64,000 bases of DNA from positions 62,001-126,000 of the forward strand of contig JAFDXI010000125.1 of assembly GCA_018268035.1 (NCBI GenBank). The letters run 5' to 3'. Both the position numbers and the translations under genes were made by a program. The notes beneath the pieces are model-generated. The model made no database searches, had not been told where the DNA came from, and saw only the letters and a list, made by a program, of their open reading frames with translations. Shown here in pieces: positions 47,301-54,819 of this stretch. Each line of letters opens with the position of its first letter. The stretch's first letter is position 1. This DNA is from Bacteroidota bacterium. GTDB lineage: Bacteria > Bacteroidota > Bacteroidia > Chitinophagales > Chitinophagaceae.

Positions 47301-47542
47301 CCATCTGCATTTGTGGTAACACCGGTCTTTGTACCGGCAATCCTTACTGTTACACCAATTAAAGGATTGGACTTTTCATCGGTAATTTTTCCTGTAACAG
47401 TTGAGCTTTGCGCCAACAGGAAAGTATTAAAGAATAATAAAGCAGGTAATAAAAAAACAAATTTTTTCCCTGCCTGCAGCAATGGTTTTATGCATCTTGT
47501 AATGTTTGGTAATAGATGCTTTTGAAAAAATGGTAAATACAT
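44348..47542 (-). CDS. SusC/RagA-family TonB-dependent outer-membrane transporter
   Basis: 1064 residues. After an N-terminal signal region comes a carboxypeptidase-regulatory-like domain (VTGKITDEKSNPLIGVTVRI), a plug (GVVPGLHITTDGNPAGDVGI, IQVRGLTSLNGANPLIVIDG) and a large beta-barrel ending in FKLGVEVTF. It imports the oligosaccharides bound by SusD, using TonB energy. The start of a long N-terminus is uncertain; an internal ATG may be the true start. Three copies of the LacI-type operator lie in its upstream region. Confidence 0.93.
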   Translation of the reverse strand: MYLPFFQKHLLPNITRCIKPLLQAGKKFVFLLPALLFFNTFLLAQSSTVTGKITDEKSNPLIGVTVRIAGTKTGVTTNADGSFTINAAKGQSLEISYIGKVKQTVVVGDDLMMNIVMKDDAASDLNEVVVTGYMTQKKADLTGAVAVVTPSELSKGHGGTNVMQSLQGVVPGLHITTDGNPAGDVGIQVRGLTSLNGANPLIVIDGVPSYTNLRDINPDNIASMQVLKDAYSASIYGTQGGAGVILIQTKKGLAGKTKISYHGSVGLANWNNKPDMLNTQQYGQALWQAAVNGGQDPAAVTQIYTYDWHTDNNGIPVLDKVTPRQYLNADSTMIAANTNWLDAISQNGIQHNHQLTVSGGNEKSTSFLSLNYMENEGTQIYTGFQRFTVRVNTEYKVIGDHFTIGENLEASHLIDHNQNVTHLALIEPPIIPVHSTDGGWGGSAVALGMDDYWNPVRELTLNKDNGNKYNKIYGDVHANIYFLKNFTFRSQLGLIYTDGYHRNIQFTFQEAGGKFNPTSSVDQWYWRETQLDLTNTLNYKLNTGKHSLDVLAGMEANKFVSEYMDGNRQTIAFQNYDFGYLSNATGNMTVSGGGDKYNLLSYFGKFNYSYNSRYLLSGSVRYDGSSKFGSNNRFALFPAFAVGWRLSQENFLAGSKVISDLKLRASWGKNGSLAGINSLNAQTFFASNYNYTSYSISGNETGNLPSGFYRVQTGNPDLKWEATSQTNIGIDFGFLNQKISGSLDFYRKYTDGMLILPPYPGAIGEGGYQYINAANMTNKGVELVLSYHGNSGKDFSYQVSGNVAYNKNLVNDLPKTVTYTWGGSALKGDGIAGHPWGAVYGFITDGLFQNQDEVDNSAVQPGKGIGRIRYKDISGPDGKPDGVIDYDYDRTWISNGNVTPKFEYGFSINLNYKNLDLSMFWQGVAGVQVYDQWKSYSDFWNVWIQNGFNHPTRVLDAWTLTNTKSTIPALSLNNVNDELRTSTYFVEPGQYLKLRNIQIGYSLPQSWVSRISMEKFYVYVMAQNLIMIKSSKYTGPDPENPDGASYANPYVIPRLFKLGVEVTF

Positions 47543-47771
47543 AGCGATGTTTTATTTATTTAATGAGACGACAAAGGACAACCATCCCCTTTGGGGCAAT
47601 ACCCGACATATCGGTCATCAGCACAGGATGAACGACCGGAGTAATTCAGTAAACAGTTTTATATAATTATTTTTTTAGTACCAGCAAACCTGTAAAGCGA
47701 CAACCAAACAATGGAGGCGTAAATGCTTTACACAGGGAGCCCAGCAGAAGCGATAGTAGCATAGCAGGTTA

Positions 47772-47786
47772 TTTAATCGTTTAAGC
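47772..47786. promoter_or_regulatory. LacI-type operator copy 1 upstream of susC
   Basis: TTTAATCGTTTAAGC, near-palindromic around the central CG (GTTTAA against GATTAA, five of six matched). Confidence 0.78.
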
Positions 47787-47834
47787 AATTTTTGATTTGT
47801 TTTATCCCGGGCTGGCAGCATCAATAAATCTTTG

Positions 47835-47849
47835 TTTAATCGTTTAAGC
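47835..47849. promoter_or_regulatory. LacI-type operator copy 2 upstream of susC
   Basis: Identical 15-mer, 63 bases from copy 1, i.e. about six helical turns, so both sites face the same side of the DNA. Confidence 0.78.
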
Positions 47850-47898
47850 AGTAAAAAATTAATCCCCACCGAAATAAGACAAAACGAAAATATAGTTA

Positions 47899-47913
47899 TT
47901 TAATCGTTTAAGC
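47899..47913. promoter_or_regulatory. LacI-type operator copy 3 upstream of susC
   Basis: Identical 15-mer, 64 bases from copy 2, keeping the near-helical phasing of the array. Confidence 0.78.
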
Positions 47914-48035
47914 AAAATTTTTTTATACTTTTTTTTAAAAAAAAATTTTACTGCATTTTTTCTCATTACAGCATCTCATTATTTCAAATTAAAAGCGTTC
48001 GTCAAACTTTACCTAATTGTTGCAAACCGGTGATA

Positions 48036-48043
48036 TATCTTTG
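48036..48043 (+). promoter_or_regulatory. Candidate -7 box (TATCTTTG) of the lipid kinase gene
   Basis: Exact TAnnTTTG match 31 bases upstream of the ATG at 48074. No clear -33 TTTG. Confidence 0.4.
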
Positions 48044-48073
48044 AAAAAAACAAAATCTGAAAGACAGAAACCG

Positions 48074-48979
48074 ATGACACGTAAATTTATTTTCCTGGTC
48101 AACCCAATTGCAGGTATTAAAAAAAAAGATGTTGTCATCCAACATATCAATGACGTTTTTACCCACAGAAATTTATATTACCAAATTATTCATACAGATC
48201 CTTCCGGTGAATATGCATTTGTAAAAGAAAAGATTAAAAAAGAAAATATCACTGACATAATTGTAGTAGGTGGCGATGGTTCTGTTAACCAGGCAGTACA
48301 TGCAATGCACAAATTGCCCATACGTTTTGGCATCATTCCACAAGGCAGTGGTAATGGACTTGCTTTTGCTGCAGGCATTCCAAAAAATCCGCTGAAAGCA
48401 TTGGAAATAATTATCAATGGCCATGTATCAAAAGCAGATGCGTTTTCTGTTAACCATCACTTCGCATGCATGCTGAGTGGTATTGGTTTGGATGCACAGG
48501 TGGCACATGATTTTGCTGCACAGAAAAAGAGAGGATTGTCAACATATATAACTCAGACTTTACAGAATTATATTAAAACTAAAGGATACAGTTTTGAAAT
48601 TGAGACAGACAATATTTCATTTAGCACTGAAGCATATTTTATCAGTGTAGCCAACGGTAACCAGTTTGGCAACAACTTTACCATTGCACCAAAAGCAATA
48701 TTAAATGACGGTTTATTGGATATTGTAATTGTAAGAAAAATAAACAAACTCAAGCTGCCTGCAGCAGTATTCAAACAATTAAGAAGTAAAAATAATTTGC
48801 AGGAAATAATTGCAGGTCACCAGCAAAAAGATATTATTTATTTTCAAACACCATTTCTTGTAATAAAGAACCCAGATGCCGCCCCTCTGCATATTGATGG
48901 TGAACCGATGGTAAGTTTTCCTGAATTAAAATTTGATATAATAAGGAATTGTTTTGAACTGTTACAACCAGGAGGATAA
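48074..48979 (+). CDS. Diacylglycerol kinase/YegS-family lipid kinase
   Basis: 301 residues. It has the NPIAG start, nucleotide-binding GGDGSVNQ (about residue 60), IIPQGSGNGLA and a C-terminal HIDGEP, all standard for the DAGK catalytic domain family. It phosphorylates a lipid such as diacylglycerol or a sphingoid base at the inner face of the membrane. The ATG at 48074 starts directly at the fold; a TTG at 48017 would add 19 residues with no support. Confidence 0.9.
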   Translation: MTRKFIFLVNPIAGIKKKDVVIQHINDVFTHRNLYYQIIHTDPSGEYAFVKEKIKKENITDIIVVGGDGSVNQAVHAMHKLPIRFGIIPQGSGNGLAFAAGIPKNPLKALEIIINGHVSKADAFSVNHHFACMLSGIGLDAQVAHDFAAQKKRGLSTYITQTLQNYIKTKGYSFEIETDNISFSTEAYFISVANGNQFGNNFTIAPKAILNDGLLDIVIVRKINKLKLPAAVFKQLRSKNNLQEIIAGHQQKDIIYFQTPFLVIKNPDAAPLHIDGEPMVSFPELKFDIIRNCFELLQPGG

Positions 48980-49127
48980 AATATCAAAAGAATTTTTACT
49001 GAAGACAAAACTTCTTTCAATAATGATAAAATTCATTTTCCTACATCAATACATGTATAAAAATGAAGCCAGGTATTGAATATGAAATACAAAAGTATCC
49101 TGATGAAATAAATGCCTTTCAGGAAAA

Positions 49128-49706
49128 TTAAACCTTCCTTTTATCTATTTCATGGCATAGAGTTTCAAAAATTTCATCAACACTTCCTTCACCTTTTATA
49201 TGTACCACTTTATTGAACCGAGCATAATAATCAGCTACTGATTTAGTTTTGTTTTCATACTCTACAATACGGCTACGGATAATATTTTCATTGGTATCAT
49301 CACTACGGCCACTGCTTTGACCGCGGTGCAACAGGCGTTTCACCAGTTCTTCTTCTGATACATCAAGCGCCAGCATTACAGCAATTGAAGTTTTTTTCAA
49401 CTCAAGTAATTTATCCAGGGCCTCAGCCTGTGCTTCAGTCCTGGGGAAGCCATCAAACAAAAAGCCATTGGCTTCAGGATTTGTTTCCAGTGCCGAACTG
49501 ATCATGCCAATCACCACTTCATCAGGTACAAGCTGGCCAATATCTATAAAGTGCCTGGCCTCTAATCCCAATGGCGTTTGCCTTGAAATTTCATTTCGCA
49601 ACAAATCTCCTGTTGAAAGATGTTTTAAACCATATTTGGAGATTAAGTTTTGGCTTTGTGTTCCCTTACCGCTTCCCGGAGGGCCAAATAAAATAATATT
49701 AAACAT
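49128..49706 (-). CDS. adk: Adenylate kinase
   Basis: 192 residues, the short (lidless) form of the enzyme. It has the P-loop GPPGSGKGTQS, the AMP-binding TGDLLR segment, DGFPRT and a GRSDD loop in place of a zinc-binding lid. It catalyses ATP + AMP to 2 ADP in the cytoplasm. Convergent with the lipid kinase gene. Confidence 0.96.
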   Translation of the reverse strand: MFNIILFGPPGSGKGTQSQNLISKYGLKHLSTGDLLRNEISRQTPLGLEARHFIDIGQLVPDEVVIGMISSALETNPEANGFLFDGFPRTEAQAEALDKLLELKKTSIAVMLALDVSEEELVKRLLHRGQSSGRSDDTNENIIRSRIVEYENKTKSVADYYARFNKVVHIKGEGSVDEIFETLCHEIDKRKV

Positions 49707-49731
49707 TGTTATTACTTACTCCCTATGCTCG

Positions 49732-49739
49732 CAAATATA
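49732..49739 (-). promoter_or_regulatory. Candidate adk promoter (-7 TATATTTG)
   Basis: CAAATATA on plus is TATATTTG on minus, an exact -7 match 25 bases before the adk ATG. 19 bases further upstream a GTTG (plus CAAC, 49759-49762) could be the -33 box. Confidence 0.45.
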
Positions 49740-49889
49740 ATAGCTGGAAGTTAAAAAGCAACGGTTTCATTCAACACAAAATCTGTTTTTTATTTAATTA
49801 TGTAATTTCACACTCGAAGGATGATATGCTTTAAAAAGATATCCTTTTTTCTGCATTCTGTTATTTTTAATTTAATAAATGATGCTTTT

Positions 49890-50381
49890 ATGATTGATGA
49901 AGTAAAACCCGGTTCAGACGATGCATATTCTTCTTCTGAAGAAAAAATTGTTTTGAGCAATGAAGAATGGAAAACGCGATTGTCGCCTGAAGTGTACCAC
50001 ATAGCAAGAGAAAAAGGAACTGAAAGGCCTTTCTCGAGTAAGTTTGAACATTCATTAGAAACAGGTAGATATTATTGTGCAGCTTGCGGCAATGCACTTT
50101 TTGAAAGTGATACAAAATTTGAAAGTGGGTGTGGGTGGCCAAGCTTTTATCAACCAGTTTCAAAAAGCTCTATAATTTATGCACCAGACAACAGTCATGG
50201 CATGCGCCGCACAGAAGTAATGTGTGGAAGATGTAACGCTCATTTAGGCCATGTATTTGAAGATGGCCCCCCTCCCACTGGTCTTCGTTATTGCATCAAT
50301 GGCGTAGTACTGGATTTTCAAAAAGCAAAACAAGCGGAAGCCAATTATGAAACTAATCATAAAAAGACTTCCGGCTCATAA
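49890..50381 (+). CDS. msrB: Peptide-methionine (R)-S-oxide reductase
   Basis: 163 residues from the chosen start. It has the MsrB domain with zinc CxxC pairs (CAACG and CGRCN), GCGWPSFYQP, and the catalytic Cys in RYCINGVVL. It reduces oxidised methionine in proteins using thioredoxin. An ATG at 49821 would add 23 hydrophobic residues, possibly a signal anchor; MIDEVKPGSDDAYS looks like the normal cytoplasmic start. Convergent with the carbonic anhydrase gene, five bases apart. Confidence 0.93.
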   Translation: MIDEVKPGSDDAYSSSEEKIVLSNEEWKTRLSPEVYHIAREKGTERPFSSKFEHSLETGRYYCAACGNALFESDTKFESGCGWPSFYQPVSKSSIIYAPDNSHGMRRTEVMCGRCNAHLGHVFEDGPPPTGLRYCINGVVLDFQKAKQAEANYETNHKKTSGS

Positions 50382-50386
50382 TAATC

Positions 50387-51028
50387 TCATAGGTCATCAA
50401 ATTGATATATCGGTGTAACAGAAGAGAAATCACCTGGCTGTAAATTAAACAGGTCTTTAATAATACCATCTTTCAAACCATAAGCCCAACCATGTAATAC
50501 AGGTGAATTGCGTTCTTTCCATGCACGTTGTATGATGGAAGTTTTTGCCAGTTTTAAAACCTGTTCTTTTACATTCAACTCTACCAGCCTGTCTGCTCTT
50601 TGTTCTTCATCCTTTATTGCAGATAATTCTTCTTCATACAAACAATATACATCTTTAATATACCTCAGCCACATGTTTAAAACCAAATCATACGTATGGT
50701 TGCTCATTGCTGCCTTTATACCTCCGCAACCATAATGGCCGCATACGATAACATGATTGACTTTAAGGTGGTTTACAGCATAATCCAAAACACTTAAGAG
50801 ATTCACATCCGTATGAACGACAAGGTTGGAAATATTGCGATGCACAAAAATTTCGCCCGGCTGTGTATTAGTGATTTCATTCGCAGGCACACGGCTATCG
50901 CTGCAACCAATCCATAAAAATTCAGGTGTCTGCAGTTGTGCCAGCTTATGAAAATATTCCGGATCTTCTTCTGTTTTCTCATGAGACCAGGCTTTGTTTT
51001 CCAATAACAATTTTTCAAATGGAGTCAT
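50387..51028 (-). CDS. can: Beta-class carbonic anhydrase
   Basis: 213 residues, the usual length. The zinc ligands lie in CSDSRVPANE and VCGHYGCGGI (Cys, His and Cys), with the catalytic Asp-Arg pair in DSR. It interconverts CO2 and bicarbonate. Co-oriented and 11 bases downstream of the SulP gene, it forms a likely bicarbonate uptake or pH unit with that transporter. Confidence 0.94.
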   Translation of the reverse strand: MTPFEKLLLENKAWSHEKTEEDPEYFHKLAQLQTPEFLWIGCSDSRVPANEITNTQPGEIFVHRNISNLVVHTDVNLLSVLDYAVNHLKVNHVIVCGHYGCGGIKAAMSNHTYDLVLNMWLRYIKDVYCLYEEELSAIKDEEQRADRLVELNVKEQVLKLAKTSIIQRAWKERNSPVLHGWAYGLKDGIIKDLFNLQPGDFSSVTPIYQFDDL

Positions 51029-51039
51029 TCTATTTGTTT

Positions 51040-52620
51040 TTAATTCTGAAAAGATAGCGCTTCCTCTTTATCCGTTGCCATAATAATATGCCTGTGCATG
51101 TTTTTCGCAGGGCTCTTTTTTATCTGTACCCGGATATTTTTTAAATGCGCATGTTTGCAAAAGTCGTTAATTACCTCGGTAACATCTTTATCAATAAAAT
51201 CTGTTCTTGAAACATCAATCAAAACTGCTGCATTTTCGGGTACAGTTTCAAGTTTATTTTTCAAAATGGGTTTGTTCAAAAACGAAACATCTTTTCTTAA
51301 CCTGAATAAATAATTACTCTTGTCATGAACAACAAAAAATGAGGTTTTAAAGTTGCTTCGCAATACAAAGAATAAACCTACCACAATTCCGATAAGGATA
51401 CCGACCAGCAAATCAGTGAATATGATGGCAACGATAGTTACAACAAAAGGAGCCAGTTGATCCATACCCCGTTTATACATTTCTTTGAATAAAGAAGGTC
51501 TAGCCAGTTTGTATCCTGTATAAATCAACACAGCGGCCAATGCTGACAATGGAATTAAATTCAACACAAAAGGTATGACAGCTACAGCGCCTAATAAAAA
51601 AACACCATGAAGAAAAGCAGATGTTTTTGTTTTCGCTCCTGCATTTACATTGACTGATGATCTTACAATAACTGAAGTGATTGGGAGACCACCAATTAAA
51701 CCGCTGATCATATTACCAATACCTTGTGCTTTTAACTCTCTGTCTTTAGGTGTAACCCTTTTATAAAAATCCAACTCATCTGAAGCTTCAATGTTGAGCA
51801 ATGTTTCTAGGCTTGCCACAATTGCAATAGTGACGCCAGTGAGCCAGGTATCTATATTGCCAAGATAACTGAAATCAGGAAAAATGAAAAAAGAAAAGAA
51901 CTCCTGTGCATTAGCAGCAGACGGCAGGTTCACCAACTGATCTTTTTGTAACTGTAAAGTATTTCCATTAGATGCAAGCAGGTTAATCAAAACACCGGCA
52001 AAAACAACAACAAGTGGCGCAGGAATGAGTTTGAAAATTTTTGATGTTTTCACCAACACTTTGTCCCAAAATATCTGCATGGCTAAACAGACAATACCAA
52101 TGATCATTGCAAGTGGTGTTATTTTTGAAAAAGCAGCAAGGATACCGCTGTAAGTATTATTCAAATCATTTTGGACAAAAGCAGCATCACCTTCATAGTC
52201 TGCATCATATCCTATTAAATGAGGAATCTGTTTTAAGATGAGGATAATACCGATGGCAGCCAGCATTCCTTTGATCACATTCGAAGGAATATAGTCACCA
52301 AATGACCCGGCCTTTATAAAACCGAATACCAACTGAATTATACCTGCTACCAACACTGACAAAAGGAAAGCTTCAAATGCGGGTACTTTTAAAATTCCTG
52401 CAGCTACTATCGCTGTCAACCCTGCTGCCGGGCCACTAACGCTCACATGCGAACCGCTGATTGCACCTACAACAATACCACCTACAATTCCTGCAATTAA
52501 TCCTGAAAAAAGTGGAGCACCGGACCCCAAAGCAATACCCAAACAAAGCGGTAATGCAACAAGAAATACAACTACTGATGCTGAAATATCAGCGCCAATA
52601 TTTTTGAAAATATTTTTCAT
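51040..52620 (-). CDS. SulP-family anion (probably bicarbonate) transporter with STAS domain
   Basis: 526 residues. It has about 11-14 membrane helices (up to about 425) with the SulP-type SGPAAGLTAIVAAGI and SGLIGGLPITSVIVRSSVN blocks, then a C-terminal STAS domain (about 450-520, with VLIDVSRTDFIDKD). SulP proteins move sulfate or bicarbonate. The adjacent carbonic anhydrase argues for bicarbonate. Confidence 0.93.
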   Translation of the reverse strand: MKNIFKNIGADISASVVVFLVALPLCLGIALGSGAPLFSGLIAGIVGGIVVGAISGSHVSVSGPAAGLTAIVAAGILKVPAFEAFLLSVLVAGIIQLVFGFIKAGSFGDYIPSNVIKGMLAAIGIILILKQIPHLIGYDADYEGDAAFVQNDLNNTYSGILAAFSKITPLAMIIGIVCLAMQIFWDKVLVKTSKIFKLIPAPLVVVFAGVLINLLASNGNTLQLQKDQLVNLPSAANAQEFFSFFIFPDFSYLGNIDTWLTGVTIAIVASLETLLNIEASDELDFYKRVTPKDRELKAQGIGNMISGLIGGLPITSVIVRSSVNVNAGAKTKTSAFLHGVFLLGAVAVIPFVLNLIPLSALAAVLIYTGYKLARPSLFKEMYKRGMDQLAPFVVTIVAIIFTDLLVGILIGIVVGLFFVLRSNFKTSFFVVHDKSNYLFRLRKDVSFLNKPILKNKLETVPENAAVLIDVSRTDFIDKDVTEVINDFCKHAHLKNIRVQIKKSPAKNMHRHIIMATDKEEALSFQN

Positions 52621-52816
52621 CTGAATATGTATGATTATTATTTAATTGTCACCTGCATCCATGTATGGAGAACAGGTAATCTTTAGAAAATTCCATTGCC
52701 GGTTTAATAAATGAGTTCTTAAAACATATAACTCATTCCAAAAAAATTTAGAAAAACGAAACTTTATTGGAAATGAAATAAATTTTCAATTGCCGGCTAC
52801 CGTAAAATGAAAGATA

Positions 52817-53113
52817 TTAAAATAGGTTGGGAGGAGGCGTCTGCACTTCAGCAACGTGTTGCTTTACCAGGTCTTCCTGTGCGTAAATGCTATGCCCGTT
52901 AATTGACAACATTTTTGTTGCATCATGCAATGAAGCAAACAAATTGGTTTCAGAGGATTTGTCAATAGGTAATTTTTTTCCGCAATCCGCAGCGTGCGTT
53001 AACTCTTCTGTAATCTGGTTATTAAACAACATAGCGCCAATCTGGCGAACAGGCATAAATTGTATGCTTATCACAACCATACAAAACAACGCTATGAGTT
53101 TTTTTATTTTCAT
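52817..53113 (-). CDS. Small secreted hypothetical protein
   Basis: 98 residues. A hydrophobic N-terminus (about 5-20, ending near FMPVRQIG) could be a signal peptide or an anchor; the mature part has a single Cys and a Pro-rich tail (PPPNLF). I recognise no family. An in-frame extension to 53191 overlaps the fabG end and is less likely. The SulP gene follows downstream, after a 196-base gap. Confidence 0.55.
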   Translation of the reverse strand: MKIKKLIALFCMVVISIQFMPVRQIGAMLFNNQITEELTHAADCGKKLPIDKSSETNLFASLHDATKMLSINGHSIYAQEDLVKQHVAEVQTPPPNLF

Positions 53114-53187
53114 TGAGATGACAAAAAAAAGAATGAAAATTAAAATGGCCAAACTCCTTAAAAAAGTTAACAATAAAACAATATGAG

Positions 53188-53937
53188 TCATATACTCAGG
53201 CCGCCACAGATGCTTATCACTTCTCCGGTAATGTAACTACTGAGATCGCTTGAAAGAAACATAGCAAGATTGGCTACTTCATCAGCAGTACCAAACCTGC
53301 CCATTGGTATATCTTTTAAAAAATTATCTGCTGCTTTACCTTCTTTTAAATAATGTGTCATATCGGTTTCAATAAAACCCGGCGCTATTGCATTGCAACG
53401 GATATTACGGCTACCCAGTTCTAATGCAATTGATTTGGTGAAACCGATAATACCGGCTTTTGATGCTGCATAACTTGCCTGGCCTGCATTGCCCCTGATA
53501 CCAATAATTGAGCTCATATTTACCACGCTCCCTGACCTCGTTTTCATCATCGGTTTTATCACCTGTTTGGTCATGTTGTAAACGCTTTTCAAGTTTACAT
53601 TCATCACCTGGTCCCATTGTTCGGGTGTCATGCGCAACAAGAGATTATCAATTGATATCCCAGCATTATTAACACACACATCTAATTTTCCAAACTCATT
53701 GACTACATCATTGACAAAGGTTTCACATTGTGCAAAGTCTGCTGCATTACTTTTATATGCTTTTGCTTTTATGCCAAAGCCTTCTAATTCTTTTTGCAAT
53801 GCTTCTGCCCGTTCTGCGCTGGAATCACTAACGTAACTAAAAGCAACATGAGCACCATTTTTTGCTAATTTCTTTGCTATCGCAGCGCCAATACCGCGTG
53901 CTGCACCCGTAACAATACAAACCTTATCTTTTACCAT
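53188..53937 (-). CDS. fabG: 3-oxoacyl-[ACP] reductase, housekeeping-type
   Basis: 249 residues. Intact SDR signatures: TGAARGIGAA, NNAGIS, MSSIIG and the catalytic YAASK, followed by the FabG-type end GEVISICGGLSI. It reduces 3-ketoacyl-ACP with NADPH in fatty-acid synthesis. It differs from the cluster copy at 12.7 kb. Confidence 0.92.
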   Translation of the reverse strand: MVKDKVCIVTGAARGIGAAIAKKLAKNGAHVAFSYVSDSSAERAEALQKELEGFGIKAKAYKSNAADFAQCETFVNDVVNEFGKLDVCVNNAGISIDNLLLRMTPEQWDQVMNVNLKSVYNMTKQVIKPMMKTRSGSVVNMSSIIGIRGNAGQASYAASKAGIIGFTKSIALELGSRNIRCNAIAPGFIETDMTHYLKEGKAADNFLKDIPMGRFGTADEVANLAMFLSSDLSSYITGEVISICGGLSI

Positions 53938-54104
53938 AAATTAAATGTGTCTTGAACAATATTGCCACTGATGATAAAGCAGCAAAGGCCAAAGTTAAGT
54001 AATCAAAAACGTTTTAATAAACATCAGTTTTATAAACCGGCAACATATAAAAAACCAGGCATTTTACTCCAATAAAAACTCAAATAATTTTTATCAAAAA
54101 TATT

Positions 54105-54773
54105 TTACAATTCTGCCATTTCATTTTCTACAGTATAAATATTATTGCCTGCATAAATTATCTCACCGGTTATATGGCTTGCCCTCTCTGACAAAAGGAA
54201 TAAAACCGTATTGGCAAGGTCTTTTATAATATTTTTATTCCCTTGAATTGCCAAAGCATTCACCCTGATTTTATATGGCAACAACTCAACAGCCCACTCT
54301 CTTGCCAATGCAGTTTGGCCATTTTGTTTTGAAGTGGGTGAAGTTAAATAAGTAAGATTTACAATAATTCCTTTTGATTTTTTCAATGCAGGTAATGCGA
54401 AATGTGTCATTAAATAACAGGGCACAATGCCATGCTGCATATTTAACCAAAAATCTTCATAATTGCATGCCTTCAATTCAGTCAACCCGCTGATTGCCGG
54501 GTTATTTATTATCGCATCAATCCTGCCATAAGATTTTATAATTGTATTGATAACTTCACAGCAATTATCCTGCTTTGTAATGTCGGTTATAAACTGCCTG
54601 CATTTTTCATCACCAGTATTTGTGTCTGCAATTATTTTTTCATGATCATCGTCAGGTTGTGCAACGAAGACAGGTATTGCATTTTCTTCAATCAACAAGT
54701 CTGCAATAGTTTGACCAATTCCTTTTACCGCTCCGGAAATAACTATTACTTTTTCATTTAAACCAAGGTTCAT
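54105..54773 (-). CDS. SDR-fold protein lacking the catalytic Tyr-Lys pair
   Basis: 222 residues. It has the NAD-binding fold (VISGAVKGIGQT, NNPAIS) and begins MNLGLNEKVI, parallel to the MDLGLQNKVI start of the SDR at 26.3-27.0 kb. After the third beta-strand, that paralogue's catalytic YxxxN region is missing; the sequence runs directly from VNLTYLTSP to NGQTALAREWA. The C-terminal fucose-dehydrogenase-like region is also shortened. The frame is intact, so it is a real but probably non-catalytic SDR-fold protein. Confidence 0.75.
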   Translation of the reverse strand: MNLGLNEKVIVISGAVKGIGQTIADLLIEENAIPVFVAQPDDDHEKIIADTNTGDEKCRQFITDITKQDNCCEVINTIIKSYGRIDAIINNPAISGLTELKACNYEDFWLNMQHGIVPCYLMTHFALPALKKSKGIIVNLTYLTSPTSKQNGQTALAREWAVELLPYKIRVNALAIQGNKNIIKDLANTVLFLLSERASHITGEIIYAGNNIYTVENEMAEL

Positions 54774-54819
54774 AACAACTTTTAGAAAAGTGCAGAATTT
54801 CTGTTAACAACAACGCAAA

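Larger units (their letters stand above)
47543..48073. other. 531-base intergenic region with susC operators
   Basis: Divergent region between susC and the lipid kinase gene. It contains three identical LacI-type operators (entered separately) and the candidate kinase promoter. No exact TAnnTTTG box for susC was found on the minus strand. No ORF of interest. Confidence 0.6.

Noticed and set aside
47772-47913. Three identical repeats at regular spacing, CRISPR-like at first sight
   Set aside because: Repeats are only 15 bp, a fourth copy sits alone at another promoter, and the sequence has LacI-operator symmetry; no cas genes nearby.
54105-54773. Pseudogene call for the degenerate SDR
   Set aside because: No frameshift or internal stop; the deletion is in frame and the fold looks preserved.
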